From NCBI GenBank assembly GCA_963665085.2, contig CAXXXS010000002.1, positions 1,426,001-1,490,000 on the forward strand: a stretch of 64,000 nucleotides of DNA, written 5' to 3'. The notes under the pieces were generated by a model. The model saw only the letters and a program-made list of their open reading frames with translations. It made no database searches and was not told where the DNA came from. Positions 47,284 to 55,949 of this stretch are shown here, piece by piece. The translations under genes and the position numbers were made by a program. The number at the start of each line of letters is the position of its first letter. The first letter of the stretch is position 1. Origin of the DNA: G963665085 sp963665085. Its GTDB lineage: Bacteria; Bacteroidota; Bacteroidia; Bacteroidales; JAAAOM01.

Positions 47284-49224
47284 TTATTCCTCAATTTTCA
47301 CTCTACACACATAAAAAGAATTACTTAATGCAGAAAGCACAAAACCATTTTCTCCAGAAGTAATTGAATAACTCTCCGGAACATTATTTATTGGGCTTTC
47401 AAATGTATTTACATCGCTCAGATTATTTGAATGCAAAAAAGTAATCTTTACCTCATTTGCATTAAGTTGCTTTTTTAGTCCAGTTAAATTTATTTCTATT
47501 TTATGCGCTAAACTATCTGTATTAACAATTTTCACAATGACGTCTGAGGTTTCTTTATCAAACGCTGCACTTGAATATAATCCATTTTTACCGGTTATCT
47601 TTTCTCCATTTGATGATATATTCAAAATATTAGTCCCTGAATTAGTAGCATACATTTTTTGCACATAATAATTTGGAGTACACACAACTGAGAGGTTATC
47701 AAACCAAATCATATCGGGTTTCCACTGCCATGCATTTACATTTGCAAAAAGAGGTGCATACGTTGCCAGGTGAACAACATCTGCATTCCTCTCTAATCCG
47801 GTCATAAAAGCAGCTTCGGCTAGTGCAGCCTCCATGTTATTATCTCTATTTTCGGCATGAGCAGCATACTCTCCTGCAAATACCTTTGGCCCTTTCCTAT
47901 CGTAACTATCATAACGTTCTGCATTTTTCAGGAACCATTCAGGACTTCTATAATAATGTTCATCAACAAGATCAACTTTTAATTTTTTCATTTCAGGCCA
48001 CAGATACTTGAATTGTTCTCCCTCTGGTGTAGGTCCTGCACCGCCAATTATTTTAATATCCGGATATTTTTCACGTATGGGTTTAATAAATTGCACCAAA
48101 CGCTCAACGTATAAACTTGCCCATTGCTCATTTCCTATAGCAATCATCTTCAAATTGAATGGTTCCGGATGCCCCATCTCAGCCCTTACCTTGCCCCAGG
48201 TTGATGTAACCGGACCATTGGCAAATTCAATTAAATCAAGTGCATCCTGAATGTATGGTTCTAAACTATCTACTGCAACACATTCTGTACTCTCGTATTG
48301 ACAAGCCAATCCACAACTTAAAACCGGAAGCGGTTCTGCACCTAAATCCTCGCTTAAAAGGAAATATTCATAAAAGCCTAATCCATAGGTTTGATAGTAA
48401 TCGGGGTAGAATCGATAATCAAATGTATAGTTCCACCGGTTTATATTTAGCGGTCTGTTTTCAACTGACCCCACACTGTTTTTCCACTGATAGCGGGTTT
48501 CCAATGTGTTTCCTTCAACAATACATCCTCCAGGAAATCTCAGAACACCGGGATTTAATTCATAAAGTGCTTCAACAAGGTCTTTTCTTAATCCATTTTC
48601 TCTATTTTTCCATGTTTCAACGGGGAAGAGTGATATGTGATCAAGATCGACTTTACCTTCTGTTTGCAGGAAGAACCGAACTTTACCATTGGCATCTGTC
48701 TCTGAAACTTTTATGACACAAGAATATTTCTCCCAGGAATCTTTATTAACAATAATCTCTCCATCACCAATAGCACTATTATCTGAATTTAGAAGCTCTA
48801 CCCTGAACTTTTTTTCTTTCCCATCTAATGCTCTTGCGAAGAATGAAAAGATATATTCGTCCTGTTCAACAAGCCCAATTCCGGTAAAACCATAATTCTC
48901 GAGACCTGTATATGTTCTTAATCCCCTTTCGTTAAGTCTCACATAAGTAGGATTTCTGTCAAAACAAGGATCTTCATCCAATACTTGTACATCGCCATAA
49001 GGAGTCCATCCAACGAAGGGATGCTCAAACTCAAAAGAACGGTTTTTAATTAATTCTGCATAAACACCTCCATCTGCACCGAAGTTAATGTCTTCAAAAA
49101 AAACTCCATACATGTCTGGCTGAATCTCAGCACCAACATTCTTAACATCAACATTAAACTCTTCCTGTGCAAATAGAGAAACACTAAAGACAACAAGGAT
49201 AAAAACTATTTTTATTTTTTTCAT
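47284..49224 (-). CDS. GH51-family alpha-L-arabinofuranosidase (PUL4)
   Basis: A 646-residue enzyme with a signal peptide ending SLFAQ. It has the GH51 start (PDMYGVFFEDINFGADGGVY), a CBM4/9-like beta-sandwich insert (about 75-205), and the catalytic barrel with VLRFPGGCIVEGNTLETRYQ. The acid/base is E366 (IAIGNEQW) and the nucleophile E452 (VFAGEYAAH). A C-terminal beta-domain follows. It releases terminal alpha-L-arabinofuranose from arabinan or arabinoxylan side chains. It lies 26 bp from each operon neighbour. It is the intact paralog of the neighbouring protein at 51244-53739. Confidence 0.95.
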   Translation of the reverse strand: MKKIKIVFILVVFSVSLFAQEEFNVDVKNVGAEIQPDMYGVFFEDINFGADGGVYAELIKNRSFEFEHPFVGWTPYGDVQVLDEDPCFDRNPTYVRLNERGLRTYTGLENYGFTGIGLVEQDEYIFSFFARALDGKEKKFRVELLNSDNSAIGDGEIIVNKDSWEKYSCVIKVSETDANGKVRFFLQTEGKVDLDHISLFPVETWKNRENGLRKDLVEALYELNPGVLRFPGGCIVEGNTLETRYQWKNSVGSVENRPLNINRWNYTFDYRFYPDYYQTYGLGFYEYFLLSEDLGAEPLPVLSCGLACQYESTECVAVDSLEPYIQDALDLIEFANGPVTSTWGKVRAEMGHPEPFNLKMIAIGNEQWASLYVERLVQFIKPIREKYPDIKIIGGAGPTPEGEQFKYLWPEMKKLKVDLVDEHYYRSPEWFLKNAERYDSYDRKGPKVFAGEYAAHAENRDNNMEAALAEAAFMTGLERNADVVHLATYAPLFANVNAWQWKPDMIWFDNLSVVCTPNYYVQKMYATNSGTNILNISSNGEKITGKNGLYSSAAFDKETSDVIVKIVNTDSLAHKIEINLTGLKKQLNANEVKITFLHSNNLSDVNTFESPINNVPESYSITSGENGFVLSALSNSFYVCRVKIEE

Positions 49225-49250
49225 AATTAATTAGATAGTAGTTTACAATA

Positions 49251-51218
49251 TTATTCCTTACTTTCTTTAAGCCAGACATCCATCTTATTTGCTCCCCTGT
49301 TATTCCACACATAATATGGAATTGCTATAAAATTCTCTGTCTCGTTTTCTCCTGAAGCTTTGAGAACTTCAATCCCTGCTAAAAGCTCCGGATTAAAATC
49401 AGACTCAAACGTTGTTTTTTTAGAAACTGTTATTTTTTCGATATCCGGATTATCAAATTCTTCAACACAATAAACAATAGGTCCGCGTTCAAGGGCTACT
49501 TTTCCTCTATCATCCTCAACCAATTCGTTCGCTTTTACTTTTCTTACTTGCATTGGAATTGAAAGAGTTAGACTGTCTCCATTTTGCCATTCCCTCGAAA
49601 TTACCGCATAGCCTTTCTCAATGGTATAATTAATATTCTCATTATTTATTGATATTGTAGGTTTCTCTTCAAGTTGTTCTGAATAAAAATACAAATCACC
49701 TGGTAGAGGTTGATTAACAGACCATCCCGGGATTCTGATTTTCACAGCAAAGGTTGATTTCTCTTTCGGTGAAACAACAATATTTATAGTTCCATCCCAT
49801 GGATATTCTGTTTTTTGTTCAACAGCAACCGTTGTATTCTGAAGTTCAATATCTGTCTTACTTTGAATAAAAAGATTTACATACAGCTCATTATCCTTCT
49901 GTGCATAAATATATCCAGGAACTGAAGGCATAAACCTACACATATTACTCGGGCAGCAGGAACAATCAAACCAGGGTTGTCGCTCTAAAGTATTTCGATT
50001 AAAATGATACTGCATATCACAACTCAGAGGATTGGGATAGAAAAAATTCTTTCCATCTAAGGCAACTCCTGAAATAACTCCATTATACAGAGTTCTTTCC
50101 AAAACATCAATGTATTTTGAGTCTCCATGCAATAAAAACATCCTGTAATTCCAATAGACGTTTGCAATGGCAGCACACGTTTCATTGTACGATGTTAGAT
50201 TAGGCAGAACATAATTCTCATCAAATGCTTCCCCATCATGAGTAGCTCCAATACCACCGGTTATGTATATTTTTTTTGTTACTACATTATCCCAGATTTT
50301 GTCTACAGCATTGGTATAGGCTTCATCATTAAAAAGAGCAGCAATATCTGTCATCCCTGCATACATATATGCTGCACGTACCGCATGACCAACTGCTTCA
50401 TCCTGTTCAACAACAGGTACGTGATCCTGGCTATAAGCTCCCCTGATTTCACGTTTTGTGCTATCGCCCCGATAATCTAAAAAATGACGTGCTAAATCCA
50501 AATACTCTTGCTTTTCTGTAATCAGATAAAGTTTTATCAAACCTGTTTCAACAATCTGGTGACCCGGTACATCCGGGTTTTTATCTGGCCCAAAAACTGA
50601 AACTAATAGATCTGCATTTTTGGTTGCGATATCAAGAAAATTGGTTTTACCAGTTGCAATATAATGAGCTGCTGCTGCTTCATACATGTGTCCGGCATTA
50701 TATAATTCATGACTCCAGGAAAGCCCCTCCCAACGATCTCCAGGAGGACACCATTCTGCAGGAGAATGAGTTGGATCAATAGTTTTCCAAGTAGTGAGAT
50801 AACCGTCTTCTTCCTGTCCGATTGCAATAATATTAATTAACGAATCAACATAAGCATCGAGTTTTGGATCGGGCACTGTTGTCATTGAATATGATGCACC
50901 TTCAATAATTTTATAAACGTCTGTATCATCAAAAGGCATCTCCCCTTTAACCGGCCCTTCCATTTTTCCACCTGCAATAAGAAAGTTATCCAGTCTACCC
51001 ATCTCTTCACATTTTTGAAAAGAAGCAGGAATAGTAACTATTCTATTGGTTTCAATTTTAGGTAACCAGAAATTATCGTTTATATGAACATGATTAAACG
51101 ATATTCCGGTAATAGGATAAGCATTTGTTTTTGTCTCTTGTTTTTCATTTTCTTTTATAGAATTGCACGAATTCAATAAAATTAAAGGAGTAGCAAAAAA
51201 TAGTAGTAGTAGTTTCAT
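49251..51218 (-). CDS. GH127-family beta-L-arabinofuranosidase lipoprotein (PUL4)
   Basis: A 655-residue (alpha/alpha)6-barrel enzyme with a lipoprotein signal (ATPLILLNSCNSIKENEKQE). The GH127 zinc-site residues known from HypBA1 are all visible: E346 and C348 in SYNETCAAIAN, and C421 and C422 in FDCSCCPSNMCRF. C421 corresponds to the cysteine nucleophile. Other conserved segments are DEAVGHAVRAAYMYAGM and IYITGGIGATHDGEAFDENY. It removes beta-L-arabinofuranose, found in plant hydroxyproline-rich glycoproteins and in some pectic side chains. It lies tightly between two GH51 genes in an operon. Confidence 0.95.
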   Translation of the reverse strand: MKLLLLFFATPLILLNSCNSIKENEKQETKTNAYPITGISFNHVHINDNFWLPKIETNRIVTIPASFQKCEEMGRLDNFLIAGGKMEGPVKGEMPFDDTDVYKIIEGASYSMTTVPDPKLDAYVDSLINIIAIGQEEDGYLTTWKTIDPTHSPAEWCPPGDRWEGLSWSHELYNAGHMYEAAAAHYIATGKTNFLDIATKNADLLVSVFGPDKNPDVPGHQIVETGLIKLYLITEKQEYLDLARHFLDYRGDSTKREIRGAYSQDHVPVVEQDEAVGHAVRAAYMYAGMTDIAALFNDEAYTNAVDKIWDNVVTKKIYITGGIGATHDGEAFDENYVLPNLTSYNETCAAIANVYWNYRMFLLHGDSKYIDVLERTLYNGVISGVALDGKNFFYPNPLSCDMQYHFNRNTLERQPWFDCSCCPSNMCRFMPSVPGYIYAQKDNELYVNLFIQSKTDIELQNTTVAVEQKTEYPWDGTINIVVSPKEKSTFAVKIRIPGWSVNQPLPGDLYFYSEQLEEKPTISINNENINYTIEKGYAVISREWQNGDSLTLSIPMQVRKVKANELVEDDRGKVALERGPIVYCVEEFDNPDIEKITVSKKTTFESDFNPELLAGIEVLKASGENETENFIAIPYYVWNNRGANKMDVWLKESKE

Positions 51219-51243
51219 AGTATTTTAATTTAGGATTATCACA

Positions 51244-53739
51244 TCATTCTATTTTAAATCTTAATAATGAAAATGAATATGGGGACATCTCATAATTGTT
51301 TAAATCAGAAACAGGTATTGTTTGAGAAGTTGGTTTTGCCGTTTTATCATCAGGCTTACCTTGCAGAACATTTAATTCAATCTCTGATTCTAAAGGATTT
51401 AAATTATCCAGATCGAATTTCACATTTACATTCACAGGAAGAAGGTTAACCAGTTTCACAATAACATCATTGCTATTACTGTCTTTTACAACAGAAACAG
51501 CAAACCTTTTTCTTACATCTTCCCGACTATTCGATAATTTTACTAAAGACGGTATATACTTATCCCCAGAATTCTGACCGTATAATTTTTGCACATAATA
51601 GCCTACCGTAGGTTTTACTTCGGTATTGTTAAAATAAATTAAATCAGGATTCCATTGTGTATGTTCTTCTTTTGCCAGTAACGGAGCATACGAAGACATA
51701 TAAACGATATCAGCATTACGTTCTACAGCTGTTAAATAAAGCGCTTCAGAAAGTGCCGTTTCAATATTATTTGGTCTTCCTGGCAGATGCGATGCATATT
51801 CACCAAGATATACTTTTGATTTTGAACGATCGTACTTATCATAAAAATCCTGGTTATTGATGAACCATCCCGGCGATTGATAATAATGCTCGTCAACCAT
51901 GGGCACTTCTAGTTCTGTTGCTAATTTCCATCCTTCCACATAATCTGAGCCGGTATAAAATGGCCCTACTGTTCCGATTCCTACATATTTTAAGCCAAAT
52001 GGTTCCGGGTGACCAGCTTCTACACGTACTTTCCCCCATTTTGAATTTTTATCTCCATTTGCCCATTCAATCAGGTCGAAAATATCCTGAACGTATTCAT
52101 CCATCTCACTCATTGGAATTCCACCTTGTTGACCAAAACCTCCCACACATGAGTTCTGGCAAGGAACGCCGGCTGCTAAAACAGGGACAGGCTCTGCTCC
52201 TATATCTTCACAGAACTGAAAATATTCAAAATACCCTAAACCTACCGATTGATGATAATTCCAGATATTACGTTGAGGCTTCCTGGCTTCAAGAGGTCCT
52301 ACTGTATTTTTCCATTGGTAAATATTTTCTAATCCATCTCCATGAGCTACACAACCACCCGGAAATCGAATAAACCTTGGATGAATATCAGCAATTGTTT
52401 GAGCCAAATCCGCTCTTAATCCATTTTTATGACCTTTGAATGTTTTTTCAGGAAAAAGTGAAATCATATCCAAGGCATAAGTGCCTGCATTTTGAGGTAA
52501 AACTACAAGTTTTGCATTCTCTGCTGTTTTGTTTACAGTAACTTCCGCCTCGTATTTTTCCCATTCCTGAGAAAGGGATTTAGTAACTGTCTCACCAATA
52601 ACCTTACCATCCTCATTAACAATCCTTATAGTAAGTTTTGATTTTGAACCATCTAAAAGCTTAGCAAAAACAGAAAAATTATATTTCTCCCCTGCTTTCA
52701 CAGGTATCCCATCAAATCCCTCGTTTACAAGTCCACTTTCCCCATTTACCTCTATAACAGCGTAATGTTTATTATTTGGATGGATAGGAGAAACCGAATC
52801 AATTTCAAATCGAGTTACTTCACTATCTACACTCCAGGCTTTTTTACTATTCCATGATAAGTCCTCACCTCTTTTGTCACTCGGAGCATATTCAAATCCC
52901 CGGTTTTGGATTAGTTCTGCATATAAGCCGCCATCTGCAGCATAGTTGATGTCTTCAAAAAAGATTCCGATGAGCATATCGCTAATCTCTTTGGTTTTTG
53001 CGGGTTCTACAGAAATTGTTGCATCAACGGATTGTAAATCTTTAAACCTGACTGGATCATCAATTGTTTTTTCAGCCATTTCCTGATCCTGAAATAAATT
53101 CCATTCATGCCATTTAATCAGGCCTTCAATTATTTCCCAGGATACTTTATTTATGTTGCCAGTTTGTTGCTCTCCATTAATCAAAACCTCTGCTCGTAAT
53201 TGCATTCTATCCTTTTCTGATGCTTTTACATAAGGAGTATAATTCTTAAAATCTTTTGTTGTTGTTTTAAATATTCCTTTTTCCGAACCGGAATCACTTA
53301 TCCAGGTAATGATATACTCATTTAACTCTCTATCAAATGCAGCTTCCAAAAGCTGACAATTCGCATTATGTATTACTTCAGGATAAGACTGAGGTTTCCA
53401 GTTATAAAAATTTTTGGTAGCAGCATGAGCAAATTGACCAACTTCGTTGTTTAGAGTCCAGATACAATGCCATATCCCTTTATTATCTTTGATTAAAACC
53501 GGAGAAATCATTTTTTTTTGTGTTCCCCAACGTCCAAAATCACTAAAAAGAAAACACCATTCAGGTCCAATTGCAAACCAATTTTCTTTATCAATACTCC
53601 AGGCATAATGTAATCCGGCGGTGTTATTTTGTTTAGATGTTGTATAGGAAAATAAATATGCAGAATCGGGCTCGTTAGCAAAAATTAATTTGGTTTGAAG
53701 TAGAATAAGTATGGAAAATAAAAAGAATACCTTCTTCAT
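51244..53739 (-). CDS. GH51-like protein with N-terminal propeller-like domain, acid/base segment deleted (PUL4)
   Basis: An 831-residue secreted protein (signal ending LIFANEP). Residues of about 24-245 resemble part of a GH43-type beta-propeller (AYLFSYTTSKQNNTAGLHYA, PVLIKDNKGIWHCIWTL). From about 255 the GH51 fold follows (IGIFFEDINYAADGGLYAEL; FIRFPGGCVAHGDGLENIYQ). The nucleophile is present: E647 in VYLGEYASH. The acid/base motif G-N-E is absent. The text reads LKYVGIGTVGPFYTG, whereas the intact paralog has about 30 further residues (IGNEQW to KIIG) at the same point. This looks like an in-frame deletion at residue 588/589 (about 51970-51978). The protein may be inactive or a binding protein. 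It is the first gene after the repeat element and begins the tight operon. Confidence 0.9.
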   Translation of the reverse strand: MKKVFFLFSILILLQTKLIFANEPDSAYLFSYTTSKQNNTAGLHYAWSIDKENWFAIGPEWCFLFSDFGRWGTQKKMISPVLIKDNKGIWHCIWTLNNEVGQFAHAATKNFYNWKPQSYPEVIHNANCQLLEAAFDRELNEYIITWISDSGSEKGIFKTTTKDFKNYTPYVKASEKDRMQLRAEVLINGEQQTGNINKVSWEIIEGLIKWHEWNLFQDQEMAEKTIDDPVRFKDLQSVDATISVEPAKTKEISDMLIGIFFEDINYAADGGLYAELIQNRGFEYAPSDKRGEDLSWNSKKAWSVDSEVTRFEIDSVSPIHPNNKHYAVIEVNGESGLVNEGFDGIPVKAGEKYNFSVFAKLLDGSKSKLTIRIVNEDGKVIGETVTKSLSQEWEKYEAEVTVNKTAENAKLVVLPQNAGTYALDMISLFPEKTFKGHKNGLRADLAQTIADIHPRFIRFPGGCVAHGDGLENIYQWKNTVGPLEARKPQRNIWNYHQSVGLGYFEYFQFCEDIGAEPVPVLAAGVPCQNSCVGGFGQQGGIPMSEMDEYVQDIFDLIEWANGDKNSKWGKVRVEAGHPEPFGLKYVGIGTVGPFYTGSDYVEGWKLATELEVPMVDEHYYQSPGWFINNQDFYDKYDRSKSKVYLGEYASHLPGRPNNIETALSEALYLTAVERNADIVYMSSYAPLLAKEEHTQWNPDLIYFNNTEVKPTVGYYVQKLYGQNSGDKYIPSLVKLSNSREDVRKRFAVSVVKDSNSNDVIVKLVNLLPVNVNVKFDLDNLNPLESEIELNVLQGKPDDKTAKPTSQTIPVSDLNNYEMSPYSFSLLRFKIE

Positions 53740-53795
53740 TGTAAATTAATTTGTTATTTGAAATTATTCAATTGTATATAAGTTATTTTCCTTAT

Positions 53796-54143
53796 TTTCT
53801 TTTTGGCACCGCCCAAAAAGAAACAAAAAATCCTCCACGGTTTAAAAATTCCGCCAGTCCTTGTCGCACAATCCATCGCTAACAAAGGCTGTACTGTCGG
53901 CATTTCGCACAAACCGTGGATAGCCAACGCACAAGACAAAGTTTCAGTAAAATCATTATTAGAATTCCAGCTATATAGTGTATGGAAATATTTCCCACAA
54001 AGAAGCATCAGTGGATAGCCGTCCACGGGTGTGTGAAGTATGCGGGATTGTCTCAATAATATATTTTTAAATATTTTAAAACGTATGCTATTACCCGTCG
54101 TGACTTTTTTTATTACTTTTTTGTGTGGTTGACAAAAAAGTAA
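53796..54143. repeat. Intergenic element bounded by two strong hairpins
   Basis: The 496-bp gap between GH27 and the GH51-like gene holds an element of about 348 bp. The left hairpin has an 11-bp perfect stem (53796-53806 with 53813-53823, loop CACCGC). The right one has a 12-bp perfect stem (54113-54124 with 54132-54143, loop GTGGTTG). Inside is a 10-bp inverted repeat (53834-53843 with 53911-53920), and a 10-bp direct repeat GTGGATAGCC occurs at 53916-53925 and 54011-54020. The base composition is richer in GC than the flanks. A 149-codon ORF across it is not convincing. It may be a mobile or structured repeat family. Confidence 0.6.
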
Positions 54144-54235
54144 AAGACTAAAAAATAACAAGTAGATTATAAAAATAGTAATATGAAAGTTTAGATTATT
54201 CATTTCTAATTCAAAGCCTCTTAATCTTTACTTAT

Positions 54236-55609
54236 CTATTGAATCAACTTAAACAACCCTGATGAATGCCCGGATAAGGCATGCGAAAACACTCCTTCAA
54301 AATCTCCCAGTTCATTCCCTTTCCATAATTCAATAACTGTACAACTTCCATCAATTCCAAGCTCTGAAAGTTCAACAGAAATTTCTAAAGGTGTAGTCTC
54401 ATCTGAGATATTGAAAAGAGCAAGGTATACTTCTCCTGTATTTAAATTTTTAGAGGTAATAGCAACCTTTTCCTCATCCTGAAAAAGTTGTTTTACTTCA
54501 GAACTTTCACTGTGCATTTTAAGGACTTCCTCGTTTGTAAGTAATGACAGTGTAAAATCATCATTACTTGGTAAATCACCGCCAAAAAATAAAGGAGACC
54601 TAAAAATCGTAAATAATGTCATCAAAGTATATTGTTCATCTTCTGTAAGACGAGTCAAACGATCTTCTCCTCTCTCTCCTCGAATAGAAATTCTACCCAA
54701 AGGAATCATATCACAATCAGGCCATGTACCATCTCCAATATATGAATACCAAGGTTCACTTGTTCTAAAAAGATTGGTAATATGATCCCATCGATCCCAA
54801 ACATCATTTACCATTCTCCACATATTTGCATGATTACTTACATGTTCTGCTGCATCAAATGGAGTTGCTCCGGGTGAAGTACTCAGAACAATTGGTCTTC
54901 CGCATCCATCAATCGCTTTACGAATCATGTTTATTTCATCTTTGTGATAAATAGGTGCAGATAAATCGTCAATCTTAATAAAATCAACACCCCAATCAGC
55001 ATACATCTCAAATATTGAATTATAATATTCCTGTGCGCCCGGTTTTTCTGCAACAATTGTATAATTATCTTTTAACCATTCACATTGTTCCTCAGTAGAA
55101 TAAATCTGGTCGGCTGTTATTCCATTAGTCCCTTTTACCGGCAACTTATTTTCAACCGCAACTTTTGGAATTCCTCGCATGATATGAATACCAAACTTCA
55201 AACCTTTATCATGTAAGTATTTTGCCAAATCCCTGAACCCATTACCTTTTGCAGCTGAAGGAAAACGATTAACGGCTGGTTGGTATCGACCAAATTCATC
55301 TAAAACATATCGGGGATCTGTTTGATTATATCCACCAGCTTTATCATTTTCAACAAACCAACGAATATCTACAACAATATACTCCCAACCAAATTTCTTT
55401 AGATATTCTGCCATATAATCAGCATTTGCCTTCACTTCCTCCTCTGTAACAGTTGGCCCATAACAGTCCCAACTATTCCAACCCATTGGAGGAGTTTCCG
55501 CCCATGTTTTAAATTCTCCTTCGCTAAATGTTGTTGATTTTTCTGACTGGGTACAGCTAACAAATAATAATGTGGTAATAACTAGAAAATAGAAATTTAG
55601 TCTTTTCAT
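54236..55609 (-). CDS. GH27-family glycosidase lipoprotein (PUL4)
   Basis: A 457-residue TIM-barrel enzyme with a lipoprotein signal (TTLLFVSCTQSEK). The opening TPPMGWNSWDCYGPTVTEEE is the GH27 hallmark. The predicted nucleophile is D214 in DFIKIDDLS and the acid/base D269 in RMVNDVWDRW. A C-terminal beta-sandwich follows (VYLALFNISDETTPLEISV). GH27 includes alpha-galactosidases and beta-L-arabinopyranosidases; in an arabinose-oriented PUL either is reasonable. It is separated from susD4 by a strong terminator and may have its own promoter. Confidence 0.93.
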   Translation of the reverse strand: MKRLNFYFLVITTLLFVSCTQSEKSTTFSEGEFKTWAETPPMGWNSWDCYGPTVTEEEVKANADYMAEYLKKFGWEYIVVDIRWFVENDKAGGYNQTDPRYVLDEFGRYQPAVNRFPSAAKGNGFRDLAKYLHDKGLKFGIHIMRGIPKVAVENKLPVKGTNGITADQIYSTEEQCEWLKDNYTIVAEKPGAQEYYNSIFEMYADWGVDFIKIDDLSAPIYHKDEINMIRKAIDGCGRPIVLSTSPGATPFDAAEHVSNHANMWRMVNDVWDRWDHITNLFRTSEPWYSYIGDGTWPDCDMIPLGRISIRGERGEDRLTRLTEDEQYTLMTLFTIFRSPLFFGGDLPSNDDFTLSLLTNEEVLKMHSESSEVKQLFQDEEKVAITSKNLNTGEVYLALFNISDETTPLEISVELSELGIDGSCTVIELWKGNELGDFEGVFSHALSGHSSGLFKLIQ

Positions 55610-55645
55610 AGTAGTTAAATTTGTTCGAAGTTAAGAAATTATGAT

Positions 55646-55666
55646 TAAGTGTGCAATATACACTTA
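55646..55666. promoter_or_regulatory. Inverted repeat upstream of GH27
   Basis: TAAGTGT (55646-55652) and ACACTTA (55660-55666) form a perfect 7-bp inverted repeat with a 7-base spacer, centred about 47 bp upstream of the GH27 ATG. Since a terminator precedes it, this could be an operator or leader hairpin for separate GH27 expression. No promoter with both -33 and -7 elements was found. Confidence 0.3.
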
Positions 55667-55763
55667 TAAATTTAAGTTGATTATTTTCTTAATCATTTAG
55701 ATTAAAAAAATGATCATTGGGCATATTAGCAGGGAATTTTTTGTTATCATTTCTGACTATAAT

Positions 55764-55799
55764 AAAAAAAGCCACTAGTAAAAATTACCAGTGGCTTTT
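55764..55799 (-). terminator. Intrinsic terminator after susD4
   Basis: AAAAGCCACT (55767-55776) pairs perfectly with AGTGGCTTTT (55790-55799); on the minus strand the stem is followed by a run of seven U residues ending at 55764. It lies about 150 bp past the SusD4 stop within the 340-bp gap before GH27. The hydrolase genes may therefore rely on read-through or on their own promoter. The rest of the gap shows only the inverted repeat near GH27. Confidence 0.8.
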
Positions 55800-55949
55800 C
55801 GTATTCCAGATTAAACTCATTTAACTTTTAGAACCTGTAAATCAGATTTTCCCTTATTCTAATTTGCAGATTACAGGGATGATAATAATTAACACATACA
55901 TTTTTAAAATAAACTTATGAGTTTCGTAATAAAAAGACGCCATCTTTTT

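Noticed and set aside
48240..48716. 158-codon plus-strand ORF within GH51
   Set aside because: It is antisense to the GH51 catalytic barrel coding region; codon content and residues look random.
51918..52373. 151-codon plus-strand ORF within the GH51-like gene
   Set aside because: It is antisense to conserved GH51 blocks; a shadow frame.
53860..53935. Possible integron-type attC site suggested by a CTAAC core-like motif
   Set aside because: The matching inverse core and paired L boxes are not present in the right order, and there is no integrase or cassette structure.
53754..54203. 149-codon minus-strand ORF across the gap before GH27
   Set aside because: It runs through the two hairpins and internal repeats of the intergenic element, has no family features and unusual residue composition; it is better explained as a repeat.
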